NCBI GenBank assembly: GCA_900618795.1
Contig: UYJD01000005.1
Span: 1,220,522-1,284,521, forward strand
Length of the DNA stretch: 64,000 nt
Direction of reading: 5' to 3'
DNA from: Cyanodermella asteris
Taxonomy: Eukaryota > Ascomycota > Lecanoromycetes > Ostropales > Stictidaceae
Of this stretch, positions 11,272 through 22,036 are shown piece by piece. The notes below the pieces were generated by a model. The model searched no databases and was not told the DNA's origin. It was given only the letters and a program-made list of their open reading frames with translations. The position numbers and the translations under genes are program-made. Every line of letters starts with the position of its first letter. The stretch's first letter is position 1.

Positions 11272-12765
11272 AGCAGGCCATACTTTGAGATGTGGTTATG
11301 TGTACTATGTCCGATATTCAACAATACTGAGCGTTTTTCCAGCCCAATGAGCATCGGCAGTGACATTCCTTGGCATTTTCAGCCAATGAACAAGATGCGT
11401 TTGGAAGCGGATGAGCGATATCAAGTGCTACTGCTCGGTCTTACAAGTCCCCAAAAAACGGCAGAGGGGTGAAGCAATCAGAGCTAACTGACGACTGGGT
11501 GGGAACAAGGGCACTTTTGTGTATGTCATGGGCTCCGGCTGCTGTCTTTTTCTGAGAGGAGGCGCAGCGAGGTGCAATCTGTACTCCTGCCCTGAACGTT
11601 GAGACTAGTCGTCAATGCGAACGCAGCAGACGCGAGTGCGCTCTGAAGTTCTGCAGCAAGGCCGGGCAGGCCACGAGCCTCGAAACTTCGTCACTCTGTT
11701 GCACGAACACGTTCTACCATCAGGACTAACCGCCAGGATCGATCATCCAGTGTGTCGTCCGTCCTCAGCCTCGATCATGTCTACCATTATCTGGTTGCTG
11801 AGTCGCATGAGTGACCACTTCGACCGCGCGACCGAGCTGCACGACTGCTGCTGAGCATGCAACAATAATCACGTCGAAGGACGGTACGCGAGCTCTGCTT
11901 CCCTTCTAGGGCAGCGGTTGATAAGGAATTCGAATAATTGCGGCAGCAACGACACGGTAACACCAGAGTGTCGTTTCTGAAACACGTAGCTGGCGGAACT
12001 TCGAAAGGCTGAACCGAACTGCTGGATGCAGATCGCCATTTGATAAAGGTAACATCCGATCGGCGGCTCGAAGGTCAGCACAGTAGTTCATAGTCAGGTA
12101 AAACCAACTAGGTCCAACTTGTTTCAGGTCGTACTCTGGCTGAGTACAAAACACTGCGCGTAGGGTGACGTTGTGAGAGCTCGCAGCTGCACGTGCGATT
12201 ACACACGACTTGGACACGAGCGATTTGAAGTACCTGTTCAGCTGAGTAGCCTGCCTCGAGATCGTCACGAGAGCATTAACTGCCAGAAGGGTACCTGAAT
12301 GCGCGGTTGAGTCGCACGACATGAGTATATCGTCACACGAATCGTAGCTACAATTACTGGTTACTGTCAGATAATTTTCATCTTCTGTGCTGTTTCGAGA
12401 CTTGGCTCATTTAACCATCAGCATGAAGCAAGCTCCCTGAGTACAGGGTCGCTGAGAGTTAACATTCCGATTCGTGATATCATGTTGATTCGGTCTCAAA
12501 GGTGGCTTTTGTCGCTCCTGCCTTTGGTCGTTGGGCTGCCTTCGGCTTGCACGGTTTGTGGCCATCTTGTTACGAACTGAGGAAGTCAACATGGCTGGAG
12601 TAGGAACGCGCAACCGCGGCTGCTCGATGGCAACGGCCTTCGCACAGGCATCGTGTGTCCGGGAGGGTGTTCCTACTAGAGAATTGCATGCGCTCTTGCC
12701 TTGCGACTGGTGTCTACATCGGACAGCCATGATAGCAATTGCCAGATCAAAGAGGAACTCTCCCA

Positions 12766-12771
12766 TATATA
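12766..12771 (+). promoter_or_regulatory. TATA-like box ahead of the small membrane ORF
   Basis: TATATA inside CCCATATATAGCCC, about 285 bp before the ATG at 13052. A pyrimidine-rich tract (CTCCTCTTCCTTCATCTC) lies just downstream, as in many fungal core promoters. This is suggestive only. Confidence 0.35.
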
Positions 12772-12963
12772 GCCCTGCTCACAACGCCTCCTCTTCCTTC
12801 ATCTCTTCAGCAATTCCACGACACTCATTGATAGCATTCGTTATACTTTCCCGCCGAGGACCGTACTCATCAACCTTCCTGGCTTCATCTAGGGCACACT
12901 ACCCTGCTACCCAAGTGCCTGTCAAACCCATCTCGCCATTGAAAGTTCCACGGGGGACTTCAC

Positions 12964-13044
12964 AATGGACCAGCTCATCTTCAGCCCTCGTTACCTAAGC
13001 TCTACCAGGTCCTCTTTCAATGACGATGGAGGACTTCAGATATA
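12964..13044 (+). other. 26-codon upstream ORF before the small membrane ORF
   Basis: ATG with A at -3 and G at +4 (ACAATGG), 26 codons, TAG stop 7 nt before the ATG at 13052. If transcribed together it would act as a uORF. No similarity recognised. Confidence 0.3.
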
Positions 13045-13051
13045 GCAAATC

Positions 13052-13321
13052 ATGCCAATTGTGTGGGGTATCATGGTTGGTGTCATTTTGCTCATGGTAG
13101 GAACGCTCGTCCTGGGAATATTCTGCTGGAGTCGTCACCGGCAGAGGAAGTATGGAGTTCCGGATGACCTGCAAAATCAACTGCCAGTGGGCGGAGACGT
13201 CGAAGGCTTGGCTGGTGAAGGCTTGGCTGGTCAAGGATTGGGTGGGGATCCGTTGAAAAAGGCTCCAACGGGTGCTCTGAACGGTGATTTGACGAAGGTG
13301 GGCTTTCTCGACAGACTCTGA
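13052..13321 (+). CDS. hypothetical 89-aa single-pass membrane protein
   Basis: I do not recognise a family. The ORF starts with a very hydrophobic segment (IMVGVILLMVGTLVLGIFCW, about residues 7-26), followed at once by a basic stretch (SRHRQRKYG) consistent with a cytosolic stop-transfer. It continues with a hydrophilic tail holding three near-repeats (GLAGEGLAGQGLGG). It lies 286 bp after a TATA-like box and 7 nt after a short uORF. The well-formed membrane segment plus positive-inside pattern makes it the best candidate gene in a 3.8 kb gap, but a chance ORF cannot be excluded and an upstream exon is possible. Confidence 0.35.
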   Translation: MPIVWGIMVGVILLMVGTLVLGIFCWSRHRQRKYGVPDDLQNQLPVGGDVEGLAGEGLAGQGLGGDPLKKAPTGALNGDLTKVGFLDRL

Positions 13322-15079
13322 CTGCTGTTCTTTCCAGAATCTGCTGTGTCTCACAAATTACATGGACTTGGGGGCTGACCTGTGATTTCAAAGGACGGCC
13401 CGCTCAAATAGTAGCTCGGACACAACAACGAGTTCCCTCTTAAACCTGGACGGCCATGATACAAGCACGTCGCCACTTGATGCGTTTGATGGGCGAAGGA
13501 GTGAGGGACATGGAGGTGCCGGCTGCTTCAGGACAATGCAATCGGGGATGGTATCTCAGGGCCAGGGAACGGCAGCGTGCTTGTCTGCAAAAGATGCGAC
13601 ACGGAAGGGAAAAGTCAATCGGAAAATCCTATAGCAATACACTTGGTTTGGCGTTGGTTGATTAAGTTGGCCATGAGCTAGAAGTAGCATCAACGATGAG
13701 TTTGTGGTCGAGCGTGCCAGCATTTCCGGGTCGCAAGAAGCATTCAGACAAAGTGACGAGCCCGTGTCCCGTACGGTGATGGCAAGACCAGTAGGGCGAA
13801 GCCGCTGCATGGATAAATGCAGCTTCCACTCACACTCTGAGATGCATACCTACCTCGCCGGGTCACATTGTAGGTTGATCATAGACCGTGTTAGAGGTGT
13901 TATGAGACCTAGTAGGTAAGTGAAGACTTGACCAAGGACATCAAGAGGTCTTCCTCAGTTATACGTGCGCGACGATGCCCACTCGTCCGGCTTGAAAGTG
14001 ACTGATAGAGCAGAAGGTGTAAAGCTACCGTGATGATACCTAGAAACGCAGGCATGCCGTCAGGTCCGGAGCCACCGCTGCCGGCAAAGTCTCTCTTTCT
14101 CGCTTTCTGCCGCCGCATCCACCACCAATCCACCATTGACCGCGGAACCCGTCCACACCGCAGTCGCCCAACTCATCCACCGCCCACAACAACCTCGTCC
14201 AATCCCGCACACAAGAGGAAGACGGCAGTGTTACGAGAGCAAGGCTCTGCACCAATAAATGCACACCACCCGCCCTGCAATCTCTCAAGCAACATCAAAA
14301 ACACCTCCGCGTCCCGCCATTCAGATCCACTGGGGACCCGTCTGGTGACCTCCTCTTCTGCTCTCATTCCCTTGCGTGACCCAAACTCGGCGAAGCCTCG
14401 AGAGGGCATTCAACATCACAGCGCTGTGATTCAACTGCGTTCGCTCACAGCCATAGGCGTTGCTACACCCGCGTTGACATTGCACATTGTTCAGCTGAGA
14501 CAAGACCCGACTTGCACGCCCTTCGACTTGCCTACCAGCGACCGCACGAGCGGTGCCGACGGTCCTTCACTGCTGCCACAGTCATTCTCGCTCACCGACA
14601 ACGGGCATAATCGAGTTTACAAGGTTTGCACGAGGTGCAAAGTGCCCGTCCCACCAGCCGCCTTTTTTCTCGCCTTGCACGAGATTGGCGTCTGAAGGCG
14701 AACTGCAGACGGAGTTGCCGAAGATCGAGCGCAGCGACGGCTTTCGGCGATAGAGACTTAGATCGGGCATTTAAACCCTGGAGCAAGAGTCAGCATTCCA
14801 GACTCTGTCTTGAGACTGTTACGACAGGGTCGCTGTCGTTGTGAAAGAGCTTGGTTCAGATTGTTGGTGAGCGGCTCAAAACCTACACCCTTGCGCACTT
14901 GGACGGATCCATCTCTATCAAGAGCGAGGATAACAAGCAACGTTGCTACAGATTGTTCGGTAAGCCTTGCACTGCAACGCCGCTCTTTCCAACTTGACCC
15001 ACCATAAACGGGACACCACACCGGGGTCTAGACTATCATTACCGCATACGGAAGACTTGCGAGTCTTAAACGATCGAAT
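13322..15079. other. gene-free region before YRB2
   Basis: Probably promoter and leader of YRB2. The 221-codon frame at 14030-14695 is Pro/His/Thr/Ser-rich, overlaps several antisense frames and shows no domain. I find no RNA gene. Confidence 0.45.
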
Positions 15080-17044
15080 ATGACAACTGAAAGCTCGCCA
15101 CAGATGGAATCATCACGTGTCGAGGACCAATATCGAGCGGTTTCGGGAACAAATGCCGTGCATGAGAACATGTCCGCAGGCGAAGCCGAAGAGAAGCCCG
15201 TAAGAGAGAAGCTTAGAGATGCGGCTATTTCCTCTCAGCGAGGCTCGCAATCACCATCATCTTCAGATGCCGATATGGCCCAATTCACACCGCCAGAGGA
15301 CGATTCGTCTCCAATGAAGAAAGGAGTCATCAACGGACGCACAAGATTGGCTCGAAAGCGAAGCTTGGAGGTAGAGGATAGCAAGGATGCGCCCGGCGAT
15401 GTTAGCAACCTAGATGCTCCGGCCACACCGTCATCCGGCACGCATGCCCGGAAGAAGGCTGATACGCGCACATCAAAGCAGAATCTGCCTCCCTCGGATA
15501 AGGATAGCGGCAGCTCGCCGGCAAGCCCAAAGTCTGGGAGCGATCAGCACCGTGAAAGCTCCATTTTGAGCCCGAGAAGAAAGAGAAGTGCCGACGAGAT
15601 GGGATCTGACACATCCAGGTTACCTAAGGTTGTAGCGACCGAGGAAGCACAAAAGGCGCGGAGATCCGTCGACGAGGACCGCCCACCCGTGACAGAGACA
15701 GCCCAAGACTCGAGCATAGGCCTGGGCTCCAAAGAAGCTGCCCCATCCGCAGCTAAGACCGGTGGATTTGGTTCAGCGTCCGGAGCTTCACCTTTCGCGG
15801 CCTTTGGGGCACAGTCGCCCACGAAGCCGTCGCCCTTTGGCACTTTCGCTCCTTCAGCGATCGCCGCTTCGACCGGAAGTACTGGTACCGCCACCGCCCC
15901 TGGGAGCCTCAGCTTCTCAAATAGCAAATCGCCTTTTGCTTCAGCCGCCGGCGCAGACACCAAAGTCTCCTCTTTTGGCGGCAGTGGCAGTGCCTTTGGC
16001 GGTGCAGGTAGAATTTCGTCATTTGCAGCTCCAAATGGAGACTTTTCTGCGGCTCCGATCACAAGCACAACGTCCAGTGTTTTTGGTTCCGCATCCGGCA
16101 CTGGCCTGGGAGCCAGCCCATTTGGGAGTGCCAGTAGGATCGGCAAATCATTTGCGGCTGGTGGTGGTGGAGATCTGGGTCCCAGCAAATCAACCCGCGC
16201 GTTTGGTGCCCCTGCCTCGGAGAAAAAGGCGAAGCTTGAAAACAGCGATGAGGACAACACAGAGGCCGACGATGACAGCGACGCGGGTGACGACATTAAG
16301 GACATAGCCGACCGGAAGGACGAGGAGGAGGCGAGCACGTATGAGATCATAGGGAATGGTGAGTTGCGCACGAATATGAATCTCACGATAACAAGCGAGC
16401 TTTCAAAGACTGACTATGTTTCCTTGCAGCGACTACTGGAGAGGAGGACGAGAGGAACATATTCACTGTCCCACGCGCCAAGCTCTACAAGTGGGAGGAT
16501 GGCACCTGGAAAGAACGTGGTCTTGGAGTATTGAAGCTAAACGTCAAAAGAACCACCACGCTTCCAAGCGGCGAGAGTGATGATCAAGAGTCGGAGGTCG
16601 AGGAGGATGAGCTGCGGGCAGATTCATCGGCAGCCGCGGCCCAGGCATCTAAATCGGCTGGTGGAGATGATCTCGAAACGGGCGAGGGCACGGCCAGCGA
16701 GGATTTGAAGCAGGCCCCAGTACAAGCTCGACTCCTCATGCGCACCTCGGCAACGCACCGTGTCGCCTTGAACGCGCCAGTCAGCAAGCTTCTGCCTGTG
16801 GGTGATCCTCAAGACATGGCGAAACCGCCGTCGAAGAATCAATTAGCACTTATTGTCCCGGACCCTGATGCAGGGGATCCAAAAAAGATGGCTACGTATT
16901 CGATCAAGGTGAGTCCAGCTTCGGTGGATGAAACATTCCCCCATGTGTGAAAACAATCCGCTAATCATCCTTGTCCAGATCAAAAGGGAAGATGAAATCC
17001 ACAAGTTGTACTGGCACATCAAGGACGTCCAGAACACCTTGTAA
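15080..17044 (+). CDS. YRB2: Ran-binding domain nucleoporin-like protein (Yrb2/RanBP3)
   Basis: Nuclear RanGTP-binding cofactor of Crm1-dependent export. Exons 15080-16358, 16430-16908 and 16979-17044 give 607 aa. The N-terminal half is disordered and charged with KR-rich nuclear-localisation candidates (RLARKRSLE, PRRKRSADE). Residues about 225-380 are a Gly/Ser/Ala region with FG-type motifs (FGSASGASPFAAFG, SSFGGSGSAFGG, PFGSAS). The C-terminus is a Ran-binding domain from STYEIIGN through AKLYKWEDGTWKERGLGVLK, ARLLMR and LYWHIKDVQNTL. An acidic Ser/Ala insert of about 60 residues (after KRTTTLPSGESDDQE) splits the domain between VLKLNV and ARLLMR. The final exon encodes only 21 residues. 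FG repeats plus a single RanBD separate it from cytosolic Yrb1. eIF3g follows on the same strand. Confidence 0.87.
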
Positions 17045-17706
17045 GGTCTTTGCCTTCACGATCTCACCAATGCAACCTCTTCTGAGAAGATCGGACCGGA
17101 GATTCAAATCAAGAGGGCGAGAGGGTTCTGGAAGTGGTACAACTGGCACGCCGTCATCTACATTTCTTTTGTCTGATGGCGATGTGACACATACATTGAG
17201 GTTGATGAGCGATGACACGGGCGAACTGCATGAACGAAGAACATGAAAATCTTGCATAGAAGATGCACAGGTCTTATCGATATGGTTTGACTGCACGACT
17301 AGAGGAGTGGTCTGGAGGCAGGTGATCGGCTCTGCCAAGGCAGGAGCGAAGACTTCTTAAGACGATTCGTGTCGGACAGAAGACCGTGGACACGCCCAGA
17401 ATTTACTTTACATTTTCTAAACCTCCGACCGATAGCCTGTGATCGATGGACTCGAAATATTGTCATCAATAGGCATGCATAATCATGGTGCCGCACAGGT
17501 GAATCACATTGAAGGCGGACACTCCGATTCCCCTGAGGTCCAAGGGCGTCAAGGTGAGCAAATGACTCAGCAGAAACATCTGCCTAGCCACTGTCGCACC
17601 GCCACCCGCCGCCACTTATCGATAAAGTCATCCCGCACTTGCACATTTCAAAAGCCCTGATCATTGGAAGCAACAAACCACGATAGCTAGCTGTGAACCA
17701 TTCATC
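17045..17706. other. intergenic YRB2-TIF35
   Basis: About 660 bp in tandem orientation: YRB2 3' untranslated region and TIF35 promoter. Only short chance frames seen. Confidence 0.55.
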
Positions 17707-18698
17707 ATGGCTGCCACACAGAAGCTCGCCAAGTAAGTCGACGTCTTTTCTGCTGTTTTCGAAGCCGTCACGGCCGGTGTTTCTGCAAAGCAGAGCGATG
17801 AAGAAAATGGACTGATGCGCCTCTTCCCAACAGCCGCGACTGGGCGGACGACGAGGACTTTGACGACTCCAACGTCCTCCCCGCGGAAACTCGTACCAAG
17901 AACAAAGACGGAACCGAGACTATCGTGAGCTGGAAGCTCAACGACCAGAACCAGCGCGTCAAAACCACCCGCCGCATCCGCAAGACCATCATGCGCGAGA
18001 CGGTCAACCCCGAAGTCGCCGCCCGCCGCCAGTGGGACAAGTTCGGCCTCGAAAAGGGACACGCCGCGGGACCCAGCACGGACACGACGACCGTCGGCGA
18101 GAATATCCTCTTCAGACCATCGAACACGTGGAAGAAGGACGAAAAGGACGAGGGCAAGAAGGCGGAGGAGGAGAGCATGAAGGAGAAGCTGCGGGACAAG
18201 AAGGTGCACTGCCGTATCTGTAATGGCGAGCATTTTACCGCTAGGTGTCCGTACAAAGATACCATGGCTCCGGTCGGCGAGGCAGCGGCGCCGGATGAAG
18301 GTGCGGGCGCCGGTGGCGAAGACGGGCCGGATAAAGAAGGTGGACTGGGTACTGGAAAGGGAGGCTACGTTCCGCCTCACATGCGCAAGGGCGGCGGAGG
18401 TGCTGGGGAGAGGATGAGCGGCGGCAAATTCGGACAGGAGAGGGACGATCTGGCTACGCTGCGTGTCACCAACGTTTCCGAGTTTGCTGAGGAGAACGAC
18501 CTTCGCGACATCTTTGGCCGTTTTGGACACGTCACTAGGGTCTTCCTTGCCAAGGACCGCGAGACGGGACGGGCAAAGGGTTTTGCGTTTATCAGTTATG
18601 CTGATCGGGGTGATGCGGCGAAGGCTTGTGAGAAGCTGGATGGCTTTGGCTACGAGAACTTGATTTTGCGCGTCGAATTTGCGAAGAGGGGTAATTAA
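17707..18698 (+). CDS. TIF35: translation initiation factor eIF3 subunit g
   Basis: eIF3g, a core eIF3 subunit that binds eIF3i and supports scanning and reinitiation. Exon 1 (17707-17732) encodes only MAATQKLA plus two bases; a 101-nt intron leads to exon 2 (17834-18698), giving 296 aa. Order of parts: the [15 protein letters not shown] eIF3i-binding N-terminus, a basic middle ([20 protein letters not shown]), a CCHC zinc knuckle ([16 protein letters not shown]), a Gly/Glu-rich linker, PPHMRKGG, and a C-terminal RRM ([29 protein letters not shown]). Length and order match fungal eIF3g. The short first exon would be missed by ORF calling alone. A 364-codon antisense frame across this gene is a codon-bias shadow. 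Confidence 0.96.
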
Positions 18699-19322
18699 AC
18701 GCGACAATGGCAACGAACGAGAGAAGCAGGTCTTGCAGACTGCGGCACGAGACAATCATGTGCCTCGAGCCCGATCAAAGCTCTGGCCAAACTTGTCAGA
18801 CACCGAAGTTCGTTAACAGAATCGGGGTAAAACCCCCGACCGCTCGGAACAAGGCAGAATATTGCATTTGTGGAGGCAGAGTTCGGCTTCTTTGCCAGGC
18901 GCCACATGCGGTTACGTTTTGACTGCTTCTTGGGCTTCCAAATTGGACGCATCGCGATCAAGATGTGGGCGTTGCGGTATAAATGGCTTTCTTCTTAGAT
19001 TGGTCTTTCAGGCAATGTGAACGATTTGTCGGGTCCGACCCAACAGTCTCCAGTGAGATAATCGTGCCTCATCCCGGTCGTCTGGCGATTCCAGCTCTTT
19101 GCCTCTCCTTTCAATGTGACAGTGCGTACTGGTAATGAAATCCTCACATTCTTCGTCGACCTATTTGGCGACCACGGATCTTCGTAAAGTTGCTGTCAGC
19201 CTGTCCCGAGACGGTGATGGGTTTAAGTGGCTGATGAAGTAACCGTCACATTGCCAAAGCCATCATGGGTGCACCCAGGGGAATCGTAATCCAAACTCTA
19301 TCCTCTAGCTTTGTACAAGCAT
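18699..19322. other. convergent intergenic TIF35/ARG2
   Basis: About 620 bp between two 3' ends; only untranslated regions expected and nothing else visible. Confidence 0.55.
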
Positions 19323-21468
19323 CTAATCTAACATCTTCTTGCCATCCGCCCAACTTCCCGGAATCGCTCCACACACCTCGGCATACTCACTGAACCTCTC
19401 CGGTCGCAAATCCTCCGTGGTCCAGAACATCGTCCAACCTTGTCCCCCAGGTTCCGTCAACGGCAACTTATAAGTGCCTCGAGAACGTTCAAAGTACCAT
19501 TTATTGACCGGATTGCCCCTTCGACTGCGCCAGCACACGCCGTTGGGAAAGCATCTGCGCACCATCGCGCTAAAAACGACATCCGCGACACCACCTGCGC
19601 CCTGTGAGCGTTTCAAGACGGCGAATTTGTCAAGGTAGGGGACAAGGCGAAGGGGGTTATCAGGAGTTGGGGTTGGGGGTGCCTGTTGATTTGATAGGAG
19701 ATGTTTGTTTTTTGTGGCGGAACCGGGCTGTTCCCAGGTCAGGATTGCGCCGCCTTCGTAGTCGCCGGCTATGATTACGCCCGCTAACAAGGGCCGGATG
19801 CGAGAGAAGTAGTGCTCTTGGTCCAGGGGTCGGCCGAACGAGTCTTCAATCAGGTGGACGAGGCGGGGAAGGTCAATGCGAGGGTCATCCAGCGACATGG
19901 TGCATGTGACGTCTTGGGGTGGTAGCCAGGGCTGTGCTATGGGATCTGGGAGGACTACTACGGGCATACCGTGTTTGAGATGGGTTGGAGGGGCGTGGTG
20001 CAGGGAAGGATGGTTCGTGGGCGTTGTTGTAGTGTCCCCTGCTGCAAGGCGTTGTCGTGGTAGGGAAGATGAGAATAGTGGTTTGTCCGTAAGGAGGTTG
20101 TGGATGAGGGGGTTCTTCTGTGATCTGGTACCGACACCTGGGCTCGATGACGATACTCGTGATGCTCCTGCTGAGTATGCCGCAGCCTGTGGTGTAGTGA
20201 TCAGGGCTGAGGACGTGGATGGGAGCATGCCGAGCGTGCCACGAGCGAGCTGGAGGTTGGAGATATGACCTCTGATCTCTTCATCAGTCAGTCGGTCTGC
20301 GGCGGCAACCACACTCGGACGTTGAGCTACTTCAACTTTGCCACGGGCGGCCAAGACAGCTTCGTGTCCTGCCTTCTCCCGCAGGCTCTGCAGATCTTGG
20401 TATACGTCGCAAAACTCTTGCTCCAGATTGACAAACACGTGTGAGCCGCCAAGGCTGACTTGTGGGATCCCTCCGCGAGGGTCGAGAATGATGATCCGAT
20501 CCAAAGATAGCTGCTGTTGAGCAGCAAGCGTCTGGTCCCCCGTTTCTGTTTGTCGCGTAATAAGCCTGCCTCCTCGAGATGATCTCGCCAGCGCTAATGC
20601 AGCGCCGCTTGCATTGATGCCGATCAGCTTCTCCTCATCGTCATATATAAGCGGTGCAGTGACCGAGACGAACTCCCTCTGGAACGCTTCGTGGAGATGT
20701 ACTGGCTTCAGTAATTCGACGCCGACAGCATTCGGGTCTTTTGGTCCAGTATGATAAAAGAGGCCATCAAGTCGTCGAGCACGCACCGTTTCATCCTTCT
20801 CAATAGCAGTTACCACTCTGTCGACTTGACTCAGCAGCGCTTGTGTAGTCTCTCTGTCCGTTTTATGCACGTCATCATCCACTATCACGATACAATTGAG
20901 GCCAAGTCGGGATAGCTGAGCCAAGGTATGGCCAACACCTTCAAGCACCTTATCTGTCACGCTCGTTGTCGATCTAATGACCATGACAGCAGTATGCAGA
21001 GCGGTCGGTGGCGGATCCGCAACTTCATGTCTGCGAGGATGCTGCCGGAACTGGGGTGTGGTGTCCACGGATCGGGGCGCCTGGAAGAGGGAGCCAAGAT
21101 TTACCCCGGTACTTCGTTGAGAATAGTCACCTGAGTGGCGAGATGGCGTGGCTTCGGTTGTTTTTGGCGGAGTGAAGCGGGAGAGGTACTGTCTGGCATC
21201 TCTCCTCGTTGCGGTCGAGCTCAGAACGTCGAGAACGAGATCGCGGTCGGCTGCCGCTTGCCGGACACGTTCATTTGTGCCAGTACTTGGAGGCCTTTGG
21301 CTTGATTGTGCAGTTGGCTGTGATGCCGTGGTACCGAAATATGCCTCCTTTGTAAGTCTACGGCTCTAGACAATCAGTTCAGTTGGAGCGTCCTAGTGAA
21401 GAAGTGACGGAAGAACGTACCAGAGCGTAATGGTCCAAGCTCTTGGCCGGGTTGAGGAGCACCCTCAT
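19323..21468 (-). CDS. ARG2: N-acetylglutamate synthase, mitochondrial
   Basis: Makes N-acetylglutamate from glutamate and acetyl-CoA, the first step of arginine synthesis. Exon 1 is 21421-21468 and exon 2 is 19323-21365, joined across a 55-nt intron (GTACGT...CTGATTGTCTAG); 696 aa. Exon 2 encodes the typical DLVLDVLSSTATRRDARQYL block, then the amino-acid-kinase-like half (LSRLGLNCIVIVDDD, EKLIGINASGAALALA, ILDPRGGIPQVSLG). The C-terminal NAT domain has LRLVPYLDKFAVLKRSQGAG, VADVVFSAMVRR and NKWYFERSRGTYKLP. The basic N-terminus (MRVLLNPAKS, SRRLTK) could be a mitochondrial presequence. Reading only the largest ATG- or GTG-initiated frame would lose about 115 N-terminal residues. Two short uORFs lie in the leader, but I cannot find the arginine attenuator peptide normal for this gene. 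Confidence 0.9.
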
Positions 21469-21476
21469 CTTTCATA

Positions 21477-21536
21477 TCATGTAAAGGCAGCAATGTCGCT
21501 CTTTAAACACCAAACCCCGCTCAGAGCAGGCCACAT
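21477..21536 (-). promoter_or_regulatory. 19-codon uORF in the ARG2 leader
   Basis: ATG at 21536, stop at 21477-21479, ending 8 nt before the ARG2 ATG. The peptide (MWPALSGVWCLKSDIAAFT) does not resemble the arginine attenuator peptide, whose core is DYLSDHLW. Its position would favour leaky scanning or reinitiation control if it lies in the mRNA. Confidence 0.4.
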
Positions 21537-21581
21537 ATCTGGACGTGAGTGAAGCAAGGAGCACTTAGCTATCGTCGCGCT

Positions 21582-21665
21582 TTAGAGCATGTCTGAGTCT
21601 TCGAAGTGTGGTCGGTAAGTAGGCGGTGGAGGAAATTCCGTGTTTGCGTGACGCATTTTCCACAT
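21582..21665 (-). promoter_or_regulatory. 27-codon uORF candidate upstream of ARG2
   Basis: ATG at 21665, TAA at 21582-21584. The peptide begins MWKMRHANTEF and ends HFEDSDML. Its length is close to an attenuator peptide but the sequence is not. Whether it is transcribed is unknown. Confidence 0.25.
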
Positions 21666-22036
21666 GCGATCTGACCGAATTCGGACTTTGCCGGATACTG
21701 TCCACCACCTGAACTTTGATCTGTTCGGGACTTGAAGGTCCACATCGATATGAAAATCTGCCTACTTGCATCGGTGCTCGTATGTCTGCTTCATGTTTGT
21801 CGATGAGGTGTCCCACTCACATTCTTCTTCAAACTGCGGCAGAGGTTGGTGTCGAGCGTAGTGCTCGCCATGTGCTTAAAGCCACGCCGAATGGTCTATT
21901 GGCTAGAACCCCGCATATCAATCGCATCGGAAAGTCTCAGATATTTTCGCATTCAAAGCAGATGGCAGCACGTCGCTGCCAGATGGCTCCTGATGGCCGG
22001 ACCTAGTTTGATTGTGCAATCGTTCCTGTATCCGGG

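Larger units (their letters stand above)
11272..13051. other. gene-poor region downstream of YIP4
   Basis: Holds the YIP4 3' end and nothing I recognise. Open frames such as 11906-12322 (-) and 12531-12998 (+) have no family features. A TATATA box at 12766-12771 and a 26-codon ORF at 12964-13044 precede the small membrane ORF at 13052. Confidence 0.45.
21469..22036. other. ARG2 leader/promoter and URA4 3' region
   Basis: 568 bp between two co-oriented minus-strand genes. It contains the two uORFs listed separately. I searched the minus strand by eye for codons of the attenuator-peptide core DYLSDHLW and did not find them. Confidence 0.5.

Noticed and set aside
14030-14695. 221-codon plus-strand ORF upstream of YRB2
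   Set aside because: Pro/His/Thr/Ser-biased with no hydrophobic core; most likely promoter or leader DNA.
15544-16386. 280-codon ORF antisense to YRB2
   Set aside because: Ala/Pro/Leu/Ser mirror of the Gly/Ser/Ala FG region; codon-bias shadow.
17661-18755. 364-codon ORF antisense to TIF35
   Set aside because: Fully overlaps a certain gene, including its RRM and zinc knuckle; shadow frame.
19876-20268. 130-codon ORF antisense to ARG2
   Set aside because: Shadow of the conserved synthase frame.
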